From contig CP109468.1 in NCBI GenBank assembly GCA_036227345.1, positions 1,426,001-1,490,000 on the forward strand: 64,000 bases of DNA, read 5' to 3'. Position numbers and translations under genes: made by a program. The notes under the pieces are model-generated. The model had not been told where the DNA came from. It saw only the letters and a program-made list of their open reading frames with translations, and made no database searches. This stretch comes from Streptomyces sp. NBC_01463. Its GTDB lineage: Bacteria > Actinomycetota > Actinomycetes > Streptomycetales > Streptomycetaceae. Of the stretch, positions 33,064 through 42,560 are shown piece by piece (position 1 is the first letter of the stretch; each line of letters begins with the position of its first letter).

Positions 33064-35166
33064 TCACGCCTCGGCCGTCAGGAACTCCGCGATCAGCTCC
33101 GCGAACTCCTCGGGTCCGGCGATCCGCACGCCGAGCCCCTCCGCCTTGTCACGCTTGGAGCCGGCCTTCTCACCGGCCACCAGGAGCGTGGTGCGCTTGG
33201 AGACGCTGGAGGAGGACTTGCCGCCGGCGCGCTCGATCAGCTCGTTCATCTGATTGCGCGACAGCTTCTCCAGGGCGCCCGTCATGGCTCCGGTGACCAC
33301 CACGGTCATCCCGGCCAGTGGCCGCCCGTCCGCACCCGCACCGTCCGCGCCGTCCGCCGCGCCGTCCTCCTCGCCGGGCTCCGGCGGCGGGGTCGCGCCC
33401 GGCTCGGTCATGGTGACCCCGGCGGCGACCAGCTTCTCGATCAGCGGGGCGAGCTCCACCAGTTCCGCGACGACGCCGGCGGCCTTCTCCTTGCCGATGC
33501 CGTCCACCCGCTGGAGCGACTCCACGTCGGCGGCTCTGATCCGGTCCATGTCCGCGAAGTAGCGTGCGATCCGGCGGGACATGGAGCGCCCGGTGCCGCG
33601 CACCCCCAGGGCGCAGAAGACCCGGGAGAGCGGCTGTGCCCGTGCCGCGTCGATCGCGGCGAGCAGATTGTCCGTGCTGGTCTCCCCCATCCGCTCCAGG
33701 GCGAGCAACTGTTCGCGCTCCAGGGTGAACAGGTCGGCGAAGTCGGCGACAAGACCGGCGTCGACGAGCTGGACGACCCGCGTCGCACCGAGCCCCTCGA
33801 TGTCGAGCTGGTCGCGCCCCGCCGCGTACGAGATGGAGGCCACCAGGCGGCAGTCGCGGCCACGGACGCAGCGCCAGCGCTGCTCACTCGCGTCGATCTC
33901 CGAACCGCACTGCGGACAGGCCTCGGGGAAGACGACGGGCTGCTCGTCACCGGTCCGCAGATGTGCGACGGGGGCCTCGATGCGGGGGATGATGTCGCCC
34001 GCCTTGTAGACCATCACATGGTCGCCGATGCGCAGGTCGCGGCGGGTGATGTCGGCGGGGTTGTGCAGCGTGGCGAAGCTGACGGTCGATCCGTCGATCT
34101 CGACCGGCTCCAGCACGGCGCGCGGCGCGATGATGCCGGTACGGCCCACGTTCCACTCGACGCCGAGCAGGCGGGTGATCTTCTCGACGGCCGGCAGCTT
34201 GTAGGCGATGGCCCAGCGCGGCGCCCGGGTGCCGGAGCCCGCCTCGCGCTGGTCGGCGGCGAGGTCCGCCTTGATGACGATGCCGTCGATGCCGAAGGAC
34301 AACGAGGCGCGCAGCGAGGCGACTTCCTCGACCCGCGCCTGGGCGTCCTCGACGGTGGTGACGGTGAGCGGTGCCACCGCCGTGTCCGCCGCGGTGTGCA
34401 CGCCGAGGCTCGCCACGTAGGCCAGGGTCTCGCTGTGGGGCAGCTCGGCCAGCGTGGCGGTCAGCTCGCCCGAATCGGGCAGCGCGAGCGCTCCGTACGC
34501 AAAGAACGTCATCTCCACCGTGTACGCGCGGTCCTTGGCGCGCAGGGTGCCCGCCGCGCCGTTGCGCGCGTTGGCGAAGGGGGCGCCGCCGTGTTCCGTA
34601 CGCAGCGCGTTGGCCTGTTCGAACTGCTCGGCCGTCATGAGGATCTCGCCGCGCATCTCGATCGTGACGGGCTCGGTGAGCTGCCCGGGCAGGCCGACGA
34701 CGGTGCCGATCGCATGCGACACGTCCTCGCCGGCGGTGCCGTCGCCCCGGGTGACCAGCTGTTCCAGCCGGCCCGCGCGGTAACGGGCCGCGACCGCGAG
34801 GCCGTCGAGCTTCGGCTCGACGCTCCAGGCGGCGACCGGGCGGCCGATCCGGCGCTCCAGCGAGGCGGTCCAGGTGGCGAACTGCTCCGCGGAGAAGACG
34901 TTGTCCAGGGAGAGCATCGGGGCGGTGTGCGGCACGTCCCCGACCGCGGTGCCTCCGGCCACCTTGCCGGTCGGCGACTCCGACAGCACCTCCTGCGGGT
35001 GGTCCTCCTCGTACGCGGCGATCCCGCGCGCCAGCCGGTCGTACGCGTCGTCGTCGAGCACGCTCTCGCCCGTGGCGTAGTACGCGGCGGCGGCCTGCGA
35101 CGCCTCTTCGACCGCGGCGGCGTAGGCGGCGGTATCGGCGAGCACAACAGCTGAGTTCGTCGTCAT
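33064..35166 (-). CDS. NAD-dependent DNA ligase (LigA type, probable second copy)
   Basis: 700 residues. Adenylation motif [11 protein letters not shown] has the catalytic Lys119; a Zn finger follows (CPQC ... RCVRGRDC), then helix-hairpin-helix repeats ([16 protein letters not shown]) and a C-terminal BRCT domain ([41 protein letters not shown]). It seals nicks in double-stranded DNA using NAD+. The neighbourhood (SecDF, DUF1996) is not the usual setting of the housekeeping ligA, and some Streptomyces encode two such ligases, so I suspect the second paralogue. All catalytic parts look intact. Confidence 0.93.
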   Translation of the reverse strand: MTTNSAVVLADTAAYAAAVEEASQAAAAYYATGESVLDDDAYDRLARGIAAYEEDHPQEVLSESPTGKVAGGTAVGDVPHTAPMLSLDNVFSAEQFATWTASLERRIGRPVAAWSVEPKLDGLAVAARYRAGRLEQLVTRGDGTAGEDVSHAIGTVVGLPGQLTEPVTIEMRGEILMTAEQFEQANALRTEHGGAPFANARNGAAGTLRAKDRAYTVEMTFFAYGALALPDSGELTATLAELPHSETLAYVASLGVHTAADTAVAPLTVTTVEDAQARVEEVASLRASLSFGIDGIVIKADLAADQREAGSGTRAPRWAIAYKLPAVEKITRLLGVEWNVGRTGIIAPRAVLEPVEIDGSTVSFATLHNPADITRRDLRIGDHVMVYKAGDIIPRIEAPVAHLRTGDEQPVVFPEACPQCGSEIDASEQRWRCVRGRDCRLVASISYAAGRDQLDIEGLGATRVVQLVDAGLVADFADLFTLEREQLLALERMGETSTDNLLAAIDAARAQPLSRVFCALGVRGTGRSMSRRIARYFADMDRIRAADVESLQRVDGIGKEKAAGVVAELVELAPLIEKLVAAGVTMTEPGATPPPEPGEEDGAADGADGAGADGRPLAGMTVVVTGAMTGALEKLSRNQMNELIERAGGKSSSSVSKRTTLLVAGEKAGSKRDKAEGLGVRIAGPEEFAELIAEFLTAEA

Positions 35167-35298
35167 GCCCCCATCCTGCCGTCCACCACTGACAACGCCC
35201 TGGTGGCAGGTGTCGGACGACGACTGCGGGCCGCTTCGGACCCCTCCCGTTCCCCCGCCCGTCCCCTATGCGCCGTCATCCGTGGAAACCTCACTCAA

Positions 35299-35310
35299 GA
35301 GAGCGCTCTC
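35299..35310. promoter_or_regulatory. Upstream LacI-type operator half of a pair
   Basis: GAGAGCGCTCTC, a perfect 12-bp palindrome with the central GCGC-type core of LacI-family sites, about 100 bp upstream of an identical core at 35408-35419. Two spaced sites allow looping by a LacI-family repressor such as the one encoded at 37166. Confidence 0.6.
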
Positions 35311-35371
35311 CCAGCTCAGAGGGCTTCCAACTACGTTCAAGGGGAAGGAAATTGCAGGTCTGCGCACTCTA

Positions 35372-35422
35372 TTGACATGCCTGAGACACGCTTTTACGTT
35401 CCTCCGAGAGAGCGCTCTCTCG
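35372..35422 (+). promoter_or_regulatory. Promoter of the DUF1996 gene with an 18-bp perfect LacI-type operator at the start site
   Basis: TTGACA (35372-35377), a 17-bp spacer and TACGTT (35395-35400) predict transcription start near 35406. The perfect palindrome CGAGAGAGCGCTCTCTCG fills 35405-35422, exactly on the start site. A repressor bound there would block initiation. AGGAG before GTG 35464 completes a leader of about 57 nt. Confidence 0.7.
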
Positions 35423-35463
35423 TATGGTCAGGAAACCCCCACTTCCCCTCGAACAGGAGTGCC

Positions 35464-36408
35464 GTGCTCTTCTTCCGTCAACGACGCACCGGCGAAGACA
35501 GCCACCGCAGACCCCTTCCGCCCCGCCGGTACCGCACCGCGGCGCTCGTCGCCGCCGCACTCGCCGTCTCCTTCCTCCAGGCCACCACGGGCAACGCATC
35601 GGCGGGGCCCGGCACGACGGCCGGGGCCGCCCCCAAGGCGGCCGCCGACGTCGTGCGGGTGGCCGAGTTCCTCGCCGAGTGCCCGTACACCCACCGGGCC
35701 CCCGACGACCCGATCGTCTTCCCGGGACTGCCCGGGGCCTCGCACATGCACAGCTTCTTCGGCAACGACTCGACGAACGGCAACTCCGACCTCGCCTCGC
35801 TGGAGAAGGCCAGGACCAGTTGCGCACCCGACACGGACCTGTCGTCGTACTGGGTGCCGACCCTGTACGACGGCGACAAGGAGGTCGAACCCACCGGGAC
35901 GACCTTCTACTACCTCGGTGAGGGGGTCCGGGACGATGTCATCCAGCGGATCCAGCCCTTCCCCCGGGGCCTGCGCATCGTCGCGGGGAACGCCAAGGCG
36001 ACCGGTCCGGACGACAACACGATCTCGCGCTGGTCGTGTCTGCACCACGGCGAGGTCAACCCGTCGCACGACTTCGTGAACTGCCCGGCGGGCGCGATGC
36101 TGGAGTCGTATCTGGACTTCCCGCAGTGCTGGAACGGCAGGGACCTCGACTCGGCCGACCACAAGAGCCACATGGCGTACCCGGTCGGCGGTGAATGCCC
36201 GTCGACCCACCCGGTGCCGGTTCCCAAGCTCCGCCAGGTGCTGCGGTATCCCGTCAACGGTGACCCCGCGCGGTTCCGGCTGGCGTCCGGTCCCGGCTAC
36301 ACGATGCACGGCGACTTCTTCAACGTGTGGCCCGAGGCCGAGATGGCGCAGCGGGTCCGCGACTGCATCAACGCCATCGTGAAGTGCGGGGCCGACGGCA
36401 CCCCCTGA
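35464..36408 (+). CDS. Secreted DUF1996 domain protein
   Basis: 314 residues. The N-terminus has a basic region (PPRRYR) and a hydrophobic signal segment (TAALVAAALAVSFLQA). The DUF1996 domain follows, with its hallmark GASHMHSFFGNDSTN, then LSSYWVPTLYDGDKEVEPTGTTFYY and HMAYPVGGECPSTHPVPVPKL. The domain occurs in secreted fungal and actinobacterial proteins, often near carbohydrate-active enzymes; no activity is established. GTG 35464 has AGGAG 4 nt upstream. Two LacI-type palindromes in front suggest induction by a sugar. Confidence 0.9.
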   Translation: MLFFRQRRTGEDSHRRPLPPRRYRTAALVAAALAVSFLQATTGNASAGPGTTAGAAPKAAADVVRVAEFLAECPYTHRAPDDPIVFPGLPGASHMHSFFGNDSTNGNSDLASLEKARTSCAPDTDLSSYWVPTLYDGDKEVEPTGTTFYYLGEGVRDDVIQRIQPFPRGLRIVAGNAKATGPDDNTISRWSCLHHGEVNPSHDFVNCPAGAMLESYLDFPQCWNGRDLDSADHKSHMAYPVGGECPSTHPVPVPKLRQVLRYPVNGDPARFRLASGPGYTMHGDFFNVWPEAEMAQRVRDCINAIVKCGADGTP

Positions 36409-36479
36409 CCGTCCGGCACCCGTCCGACGCCCGTCCGGGGCCCCACGCCCCGGGCGGGCCCTTCCCCGAGGACCTCGTG

Positions 36480-37091
36480 ATGAAGGCGGCCCGCACACTC
36501 GCAGCGCTGTCCCTGCTCCTCCTCCTGGCCGGCTGCGGGGACCCGGCGGACGCGAAGAGCCCGGCCCCACCGGGCCGCTCGTCCGCCGCTCCCTCCTCCG
36601 CCGTTCCCCCTTCCACCGCTCCTCCGCTCGCCACCCCGGCCGATCCGACGGACGCCGCCTGGGTCCAGCTGATGACGCCGATGAACGAGCAGGCCGTGGC
36701 GCTGCTGACGCTCGCCGGGCAGCGGGCCGCCGATCCCCGGGTGCGGACCTGGGCGGCGGGCCTGCGGACGGCGCAGAACGGCGAACTCGCCCGGCTGCGC
36801 CCGCTGCTGTCCCGGATGGGGCTCCCGGACACCAATGTGCACGCGGGGCACGACATGCCGGGGATGGTGACGGAGCGCGATCTCGAACGGGCCCGCGCCG
36901 TCGAGGGCGCCGCCTTCGACCGCTTCCTCGTGGCACAGATCCGGGACCATCTGAGCCAGTCCGCACAGGTGTCGCGCTCCGAGACGAAGGCGGGCACCCG
37001 CGCCGACGCCAGACGTCTCGCCACCGCCCTGGTGTCGGCCCGCCGGGCCGAACTCGACCGGCTCCCGGGCCCGTCGGCGAACTCCGGCTGA
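36480..37091 (+). CDS. DUF305 domain lipoprotein
   Basis: 203 residues. A lipoprotein signal (LSLLLLLAGC) is followed by a Pro/Ser-rich tether and a DUF305 helical domain (MTPMNEQAVALLTLAGQRAADPRVRTWAAGLRTAQNGEL ... HAGHDMPGMVTERDLERA). DUF305 proteins are extracytoplasmic and often linked to copper or metal stress; His and Met residues around HAGHDMPGM fit that. ATG 36480 has GAGGA 7 nt upstream, with GTG 36477 as alternative. It is 71 nt after the DUF1996 gene, probably in the same unit. Confidence 0.85.
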   Translation: MKAARTLAALSLLLLLAGCGDPADAKSPAPPGRSSAAPSSAVPPSTAPPLATPADPTDAAWVQLMTPMNEQAVALLTLAGQRAADPRVRTWAAGLRTAQNGELARLRPLLSRMGLPDTNVHAGHDMPGMVTERDLERARAVEGAAFDRFLVAQIRDHLSQSAQVSRSETKAGTRADARRLATALVSARRAELDRLPGPSANSG

Positions 37092-37153
37092 TGCCCAGGT
37101 CACCGTACGCCCAAGGCCTCCACAACTGTTTCCGCGCCGCTCGTACCACCCGG

Positions 37154-37165
37154 TATAAAGACTGC
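37154..37165 (+). promoter_or_regulatory. -10 box of a probable leaderless lacI-type gene
   Basis: TATAAA (37154-37159) lies 6 nt before ATG 37166, and no ribosome site is present. The -35 is weak (TTTCCG at 37129 or TCCGCG at 37131). Confidence 0.45.
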
Positions 37166-38218
37166 ATGACTGCCGACACGCCCCTGCCCGCCCGTCCCGC
37201 CACCCTGGAGGACGTCGCCCTGGTGGCCGGGGTGTCACGGGCCACGGTGTCCCGGGTGATCAACGGGGCGACCACCGTGGACCCGGCGATGCGACGGATG
37301 GTCGAGGAGGCCGTGGACGCCACCGGGTACGTGCCCAACCGCGCGGCCCGTTCCCTGGTCACCCGGCGCACCGACTCCATCGCGCTCGTCGTCTCCGAAC
37401 GGGAGCGCCGGTCCGTGTCCGAGCCGTTCGTCGGCCGGATGTTCTCCGACCCGTACTTCGGGCGGGTGGTCAGCGGGCTGCTGGAGGTGCTGCGGCCCGC
37501 GGGCATCCAGCTGGTGCTGATGCTGGCCGACGACCAGGAGTCCCGCGACCAGTTGCTGTCCTATCTGCGCCACGGCCATGTCGACGGGGTGGTGCTGATC
37601 TCGTCGCACGCGGAGGATCCGCTCCCCGGGCTGCTGCACGACACACGGCTGCCCGCCGTGCTCGCCGGACAGCCCCGCAGGCCGACGCCGATCACCTATG
37701 TGGAGGCGGACCAGCGGGCCGGGGCCCAGCTGGCTGCCGATCACCTGGCCTCGCTGGGCCGGCACCGGATCGGCACCGTGTCGGGACCGCAGGACATGCC
37801 GGCCGGTCAGGCGCGGCTCTCGGGCTTCCTGGACGCGCTCGCCGCGCACGGCATCGAGGACGTCGCGGCCGCCGAGGGCGACTTCACGCATGCGGGCGGG
37901 GCGGGGGCGATGCGGCGGCTGCTCGCGGACCGGCCGGACCTGGACGCGGTGTTCATCGCCTCGGACCTGATGGCCCTGGGCGCCATCCCGGTGCTGCTGC
38001 GGGCCGGCAAGGACGTTCCCGGGGACGTCGCTCTCGTCGGGTTCGACGACAGCAGCGCGGCGCTGGCCTGCGATCCGCCGTTGACGACGGTGCGGCAGCC
38101 GGTGGAGGAGATGTCCGCGGAGATGGCCCGGCTGCTGCTGAAGCAGATCGGCAGCCCGGGGGTGCCGGCGCCGTCGGTGATCTTCCATCCGACGCTGGTG
38201 AGGCGGCAGTCGGCCTGA
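37166..38218 (+). CDS. LacI family transcriptional regulator
   Basis: 350 residues. The HTH is ATLEDVALVAGVSRATVSRVINGATTVDPAMRRMVEEAVDATGYVPNRAARSLVTRRT, with the hinge helix that recognises CG-centred palindromes. The sugar-binding periplasmic-like domain follows (FSDPYFGRVVSGLLEVLRPAGIQLVLMLADD). It lies about 1.7 kb downstream of the operator pair before the DUF1996 gene and is the best local candidate to bind there, though a distant LacI protein is also possible. Confidence 0.95.
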   Translation: MTADTPLPARPATLEDVALVAGVSRATVSRVINGATTVDPAMRRMVEEAVDATGYVPNRAARSLVTRRTDSIALVVSERERRSVSEPFVGRMFSDPYFGRVVSGLLEVLRPAGIQLVLMLADDQESRDQLLSYLRHGHVDGVVLISSHAEDPLPGLLHDTRLPAVLAGQPRRPTPITYVEADQRAGAQLAADHLASLGRHRIGTVSGPQDMPAGQARLSGFLDALAAHGIEDVAAAEGDFTHAGGAGAMRRLLADRPDLDAVFIASDLMALGAIPVLLRAGKDVPGDVALVGFDDSSAALACDPPLTTVRQPVEEMSAEMARLLLKQIGSPGVPAPSVIFHPTLVRRQSA

Positions 38219-38241
38219 GCCCGGTGCAAGAAGCTCAGGCC
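38212..38241. terminator. Bidirectional hairpin between lacI-type and phosphodiesterase genes
   Basis: GGCCTGAGC (38212-38220) and GCTCAGGCC (38233-38241) form a perfect 9-bp stem with a 12-nt loop, including the LacI stop codon. It lies between converging genes. Confidence 0.6.
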
Positions 38242-38247
38242 CCGGAC

Positions 38248-40404
38248 TCAGGGGGCCGAGGGCTTGGCGCCGGTACCCGCGTCCCTCTCCGGTGAGCCGT
38301 CGCCCAGGAGGCCGCCGTCCGTACCGCGCACGGCCCGCCGCAGCGGCACCTGCGGTCCGGAGACCTCGCGCAGCCAGCGCCGCAGGACCCGGTGCACCGA
38401 CTCCGCGCCGACCAGTTCGGCCACCCGCTCACCGTCCTCGGCGGCGGCCGCGTCCAGGGGGTCCGTCATGCCGCGCGGCCACAGCAGGAAGGGCCGGGAC
38501 TGTTCGCCGCCCAGGCCGCCGTGCGAGCCGATCTGTTCCTCGAAGGCGTGCACGGTGCCGGTGTCCGGGTCGTACATCGAGTTGACCATCACATCGGCGA
38601 CGTGCGGGAAGGTGTCGGTGCGCCGGACCGCGTCGGCGGCACCCGGGCCGAAGGGGGCGAGCGGGCCCTGTCCGTCCTTCAGCTCCGCCACCGGGACGCG
38701 TGCGCCGCCGCGCCCCAGCACCACCGATCCGTCGCGCTCGCTGCGGACGAGCAGGAAACCGATGCCGGGATGGCTGGCGAGGGTGCCGAGCAGGGCGGGG
38801 TGGCGGCGCTCCACCTCCTCCAGGCAGGCGCGGCCCTCGATGTCGGGGAAGGAGATCAGCCCGAGGTTGCCGGAGGCGAGGACGACCGGGTCGGAGGGTG
38901 TGGCCACGTGTTCCTCCTGCCCCGGGGCGACCGGCCGGTGCAGTGCGATCCGGACGGCGTCGCGTGCCTCGGATCCGCTCCGGGTGCGCTGGGCCCTGCG
39001 TGGCACCGGCAGTCCGCTGCCCGCCCGGACCAGGTCCTTGAGCGTCAGTCCGTACGCCCCGGCGAAGGTCTCCCCCGGGCTCTGGCCGTGGTCGGACAGG
39101 AGCACGACACGGTAGGTGCGCGGGGTGTGCTCGGCGACCTTGGCGATCAGGGCGAGGGAGCGGTCCAGCCGGGTGAGGACCTTCTCCGCGTCCCGGCTGC
39201 GCGGTCCCGAGTGGTGGGCCACCTCGTCGTACGCCACCAGGTCGGCGTAGACGGCGGTCCGTCCGGCGAACATGTCCCCCATGACGGCGGCGACCACCAC
39301 ATCGCGTTCGACGACGGTCGCGAAGGCCCGGATGAAGGGGTAGAGCCCGCCGCGCTTGATCCGGGGGGTGTCCTTGCGGATCCGGGCCCGGGTCGACTGG
39401 CCGATCTCGCGCCCGGCCTCGGCGACGAAGGACAGTGCGGTACGGACGGCGTTGGCGGGGTCGGAGAAGTAGGCGAAGTACCCGGCCCGGGAGCGCCGGC
39501 CCTTGCCGCGCCTGGCGGCCATCGACAGGACGAGCGCGAGCTGGTCGGCGCCACCGCTGAAGAGGTTCCCGCGGCTGGCTCCGTCGAGGGTGAGCAGTCC
39601 GCCGTCGTGGGTGCGCACGATGGCGCGGCGCTGGAGTTCGAGGGCGCTCGCCGGTCTGCTGGAGACCATGACGTCGCCGGTCTCCTTCTCGTACCAGCGG
39701 AAGGCGGGGACGTCGTGGTTGCTGCCGTGCAGGATGCCGAGCTGGCTGGCTCCGGTCTGGCTGGACCAGTCGGTTCGCCATGGGGTGAGGCGGTGGCCCC
39801 CGGTGCCGGCAAGCCAGCCGGCGACGGTCGGCATCAGGCCGTCGGCCGCGGCCTTCGCGAGGACGTCGTGGCCGACTCCGTCGAACTGGATGAAGACCGT
39901 GCCGGGCGGCCCCTCGTCGTCGGCGCCGCCCGTGCCGCTGCGGCGTCTGCGCCGCTCCGCCAGGCGCGAGAGCCTGCGGCGGTAGGCGTTGTCGTCGCGG
40001 ACGGCGAGGGCCGTGGAGGTGGCCGAGGCGACGGCGGACATCACGGCGGCGACCACGACGGCCGTCTCGGGGGCGGCGGTGCCGCGGCCGTCCGGGATGA
40101 GCCGGATCGCGATGAGCAGCAGCGATCCGTTGAGGAAGAAGACCAGCATGCCGAGGACGAGGGCCGGCACGATGAGCAGGGCCCGTACGAGCAGCGGCCA
40201 GACGAGTGCCGAGAGCAGACCGAAGGCGCCCGCGCCCCAGGCCGCGGTGAACGCGGTCTTGGTCACGCTGTCGCCGTCGTCCGACTGGAGCTGGAAGTCC
40301 GGCAGAATCCCGGCGAGCACAAGCATCGTGAACGTCGAGACCGCCCACACCACAATCACTCGCATCAGGGCGCTGCCGGCTGTTCGCCATCGCCCGTCAC
40401 CCAC
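38248..40404 (-). CDS. Membrane-anchored alkaline phosphatase/phosphodiesterase family protein with phage-holin-like N-terminus
   Basis: 718 residues. The first about 130 residues hold four hydrophobic helices like holin-family/DUF membrane domains. The rest is a type I phosphodiesterase/nucleotide pyrophosphatase-like domain, beginning GTVFIQFDGVGHDVLAKA (metal-binding Asp) with LLSDHGQSPGETF (Asp-His metal ligands) further on. Related actinobacterial proteins may act on lipid-linked or nucleotide phosphodiesters; the substrate is unknown. GTG 40404 is used; an internal ATG at 40365 would also keep all helices. Confidence 0.85.
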   Translation of the reverse strand: MGDGRWRTAGSALMRVIVVWAVSTFTMLVLAGILPDFQLQSDDGDSVTKTAFTAAWGAGAFGLLSALVWPLLVRALLIVPALVLGMLVFFLNGSLLLIAIRLIPDGRGTAAPETAVVVAAVMSAVASATSTALAVRDDNAYRRRLSRLAERRRRRSGTGGADDEGPPGTVFIQFDGVGHDVLAKAAADGLMPTVAGWLAGTGGHRLTPWRTDWSSQTGASQLGILHGSNHDVPAFRWYEKETGDVMVSSRPASALELQRRAIVRTHDGGLLTLDGASRGNLFSGGADQLALVLSMAARRGKGRRSRAGYFAYFSDPANAVRTALSFVAEAGREIGQSTRARIRKDTPRIKRGGLYPFIRAFATVVERDVVVAAVMGDMFAGRTAVYADLVAYDEVAHHSGPRSRDAEKVLTRLDRSLALIAKVAEHTPRTYRVVLLSDHGQSPGETFAGAYGLTLKDLVRAGSGLPVPRRAQRTRSGSEARDAVRIALHRPVAPGQEEHVATPSDPVVLASGNLGLISFPDIEGRACLEEVERRHPALLGTLASHPGIGFLLVRSERDGSVVLGRGGARVPVAELKDGQGPLAPFGPGAADAVRRTDTFPHVADVMVNSMYDPDTGTVHAFEEQIGSHGGLGGEQSRPFLLWPRGMTDPLDAAAAEDGERVAELVGAESVHRVLRRWLREVSGPQVPLRRAVRGTDGGLLGDGSPERDAGTGAKPSAP

Positions 40405-40480
40405 GCCGCCGCCACCTCACGTCCGGGTCCCGCCGTTCCGGACCCGTCCCCAGCTTTTCACAGCGTGGGCGGCGTGCCCG

Positions 40481-40885
40481 TCAGCAGCCGTCGTACCCCG
40501 CGGTCGGCATGGAGAGTCTGCGGTGCACGCTGGCTTTCGTACGGGGGCTGTAGCGCGGTTCGTCGAGGCCGGCGATCTCCAGGCGTACGCCGCGCCGCTC
40601 GCACTCGGCGGCGAACTGCGGCACCGAGGCGACGGCCCGGGCCAGCACCTGGTCGGTGGGGGCGACGAAGAGTTCGATCTCGCCGCCCTCGACGTCGGCC
40701 CAGAGGGCGTGGTGGTCGGGGCGCAGTCCGTAGAGGCGCAGCTGCCGGGTGACGACGTACCCCTGGTCGGCGGCCCACCGGGCGCACATGGCGTGCTGGC
40801 TGCGGGTGTCCACGAGGAACGGATCGCTGTCGAGCTCTTCGAGCGGAGTGAGACTGGCGATGGCCGCCACCCGTACGTCCCCCAT
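40481..40885 (-). CDS. Conserved hypothetical protein
   Basis: 134 residues, not recognised. It has no signal peptide or membrane segment. The N-terminal half (SDPFLVDTRSQHAMCARWAADQGYVVTRQLRLYGLRPD) loosely resembles the catalytic-domain layout of serine recombinases but lacks the serine motif. GGGGGG precedes the ATG by about 6 nt and codon use is typical, so the gene is real. It lies 76 nt upstream of the phosphodiesterase gene on the same strand. Confidence 0.72.
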   Translation of the reverse strand: MGDVRVAAIASLTPLEELDSDPFLVDTRSQHAMCARWAADQGYVVTRQLRLYGLRPDHHALWADVEGGEIELFVAPTDQVLARAVASVPQFAAECERRGVRLEIAGLDEPRYSPRTKASVHRRLSMPTAGYDGC

Positions 40886-40970
40886 GGCCGTACCCCCCGT
40901 GCTAGGCGTTCCCCGACCCTACCCGCCGGATCCCGCGCAAGAAGGCGCACGTCAGGCGTCAGGAGGCGCG

Positions 40971-41017
40971 CGGGCGGCGGGCGCGCGCCGTTGAGAGTGT
41001 CGCGCGCCCGCCGCCCG
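40971..41017 (-). terminator. Perfect 17-bp hairpin after the aldehyde dehydrogenase gene
   Basis: Arms 40971-40987 and 41001-41017 are exactly complementary around a 13-nt loop, 35 nt past the stop at 41053. No U-tract. It closes the permease/SnoaL/aldehyde dehydrogenase unit. Confidence 0.65.
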
Positions 41018-41052
41018 TGGCCCGGAGGAGGAGGTGCCGGTCCGGCCGTCCC

Positions 41053-42498
41053 TCAGCCGTCGAGCGAGGTCATGACGTGCTTGATGCGGGTGTAGTCCTC
41101 GAAGCCGTAGGCGGAGAGGTCCTTGCCGTAGCCGGACTTCTTGAATCCGCCGTGCGGCATCTCGGCGACCAGCGCCATGTGGGTGTTGATCCACACGCAG
41201 CCGAAGTCGAGGTTCCTGGACATCCGCATGGCGCGGCCGTGGTCCTTGGTCCACACCGAGGAGGCGAGGGCGTAGTCGACGCCGTTGGCGTACGCGACGG
41301 CCTGGGCCTCGTCGGTGAAGGACTGGACGGTGATGACCGGCCCGAACACCTCGTTCTGGATGATCTCGTCGTCCTGCTTGAGCCCGGAGACGACGGTCGG
41401 GGCGTAGAAGTAGCCCTTGTCACCGACGCGGTGGCCGCCCGCCTCGACCGTGGCGTGCTCGGGGAGGCGGTCGATGAAGCCGCTGACCTGGGCGAGCTGT
41501 CCGGCGTTGTTGAGCGGGCCGTAGAGCACGTCCTCGTCGTCCGGCTGCCCGGTCTTCGTGCCGGCCGCCGCCTTGGCGAGCGCGGTGACGAACTCGTCGT
41601 GGATCGACTCGTGGACCAGGACGCGGGTCGCGGCCGTGCAGTCCTGTCCGGCGTTGAAGAAGCCGCCGACGACGAGGTCGTCGACCGCCTTCGTCAGGTC
41701 CGCGTCCTCGAAGATCACGGCGGGCGCCTTGCCGCCGAGCTCCAGGTGGACCCGCTTGACGTCGATGGCCGCGCTCTGCGCCACCTGGATGCCGGCCCGG
41801 ACCGAACCGGTGATGGAGGCCATCGCCGGGGTCCGGTGCTCCACCATCAGCCGGCCGGTCTCCCGGTCGCCGCACACGACGTTGAAGATGCCCTTGGGCA
41901 GGTCCAGCGAGTCCAGGACGCCGCCGATGATCTCGCCGATCAGGACGGTCGACGCGGGGGTGGTGTCCGAGGGCTTGAGCACCACGGCGTTGCCCGCGGC
42001 GAGCGCCGGGGCGAACTTCCAGACGGCCATCAGGAGCGGGTAGTTCCACGGCGCGACCTGCGCGCAGACGCCGACCGGCTCACGGCGGACGATCGAGGTC
42101 ATGCCCTCCATGTACTCGCCGGCCGAGCGGCCCTCCAGCAGCCGGGCGGCGCCCGCGAAGAAGCGGACCTGGTCGATGGCGGGGGCCAGTTCCTCGCTGC
42201 GGGTGAGGTGCAGCGGCTTGCCGGTGTCGCGGCTCTCGGCGGCGACCAGTTCGTCGGCCCGCGCCTCCATCGCGTCGGCGATCCGCAGCAGGGCCAGCTG
42301 GCGCACCGAGGGGGTGGTGTCGCGCCAGACGGGGAACGCGGCCGCCGCGGCCGCCATGGCCGCGTCGACCTCGTCGGCGCAGGAGAGCGGGGAGGTCGCG
42401 TAGACCTCGCCGGTGGCCGGGTCCACGACGTCGAGCGTGCGGCCGTCCGAGGCGTCCGCGGGGACACCGTCGATGAAGTTGCGGAACGTGAGGGTCAT
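41053..42498 (-). CDS. Aldehyde dehydrogenase family protein (gamma-aminobutyraldehyde dehydrogenase-like)
   Basis: 481 residues. The catalytic Cys is in FFNAGQDCTAA and the general-base Glu in HLELGGKAP; VAPWNYPLLMAVWKFAPALAAGN and the C-terminal FKKSGYGKDLSAYGFEDYTRIKHV are typical of PatD/BADH-type enzymes that oxidise amino-aldehydes with NAD+. It follows the SnoaL-like gene by 62 nt and the permease gene, all divergent from PucR, suggesting one nitrogen-compound degradation unit. The ribosome site before ATG 42498 is weak. Confidence 0.9.
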   Translation of the reverse strand: MTLTFRNFIDGVPADASDGRTLDVVDPATGEVYATSPLSCADEVDAAMAAAAAAFPVWRDTTPSVRQLALLRIADAMEARADELVAAESRDTGKPLHLTRSEELAPAIDQVRFFAGAARLLEGRSAGEYMEGMTSIVRREPVGVCAQVAPWNYPLLMAVWKFAPALAAGNAVVLKPSDTTPASTVLIGEIIGGVLDSLDLPKGIFNVVCGDRETGRLMVEHRTPAMASITGSVRAGIQVAQSAAIDVKRVHLELGGKAPAVIFEDADLTKAVDDLVVGGFFNAGQDCTAATRVLVHESIHDEFVTALAKAAAGTKTGQPDDEDVLYGPLNNAGQLAQVSGFIDRLPEHATVEAGGHRVGDKGYFYAPTVVSGLKQDDEIIQNEVFGPVITVQSFTDEAQAVAYANGVDYALASSVWTKDHGRAMRMSRNLDFGCVWINTHMALVAEMPHGGFKKSGYGKDLSAYGFEDYTRIKHVMTSLDG

Positions 42499-42560
42499 AC
42501 GGGAGGAACCGGTTTCTCTCGTGGTCGGGCGGACGTACCGGGCCGTGGCCGGGGGTACGG

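Noticed and set aside
32777..33067. 96-codon minus frame before the actin-like gene
   Set aside because: Overlaps the ligase stop, lies in the probable promoter region and lacks coding bias.
38392..40752. 786-codon plus frame
   Set aside because: Antisense to the membrane phosphodiesterase gene.
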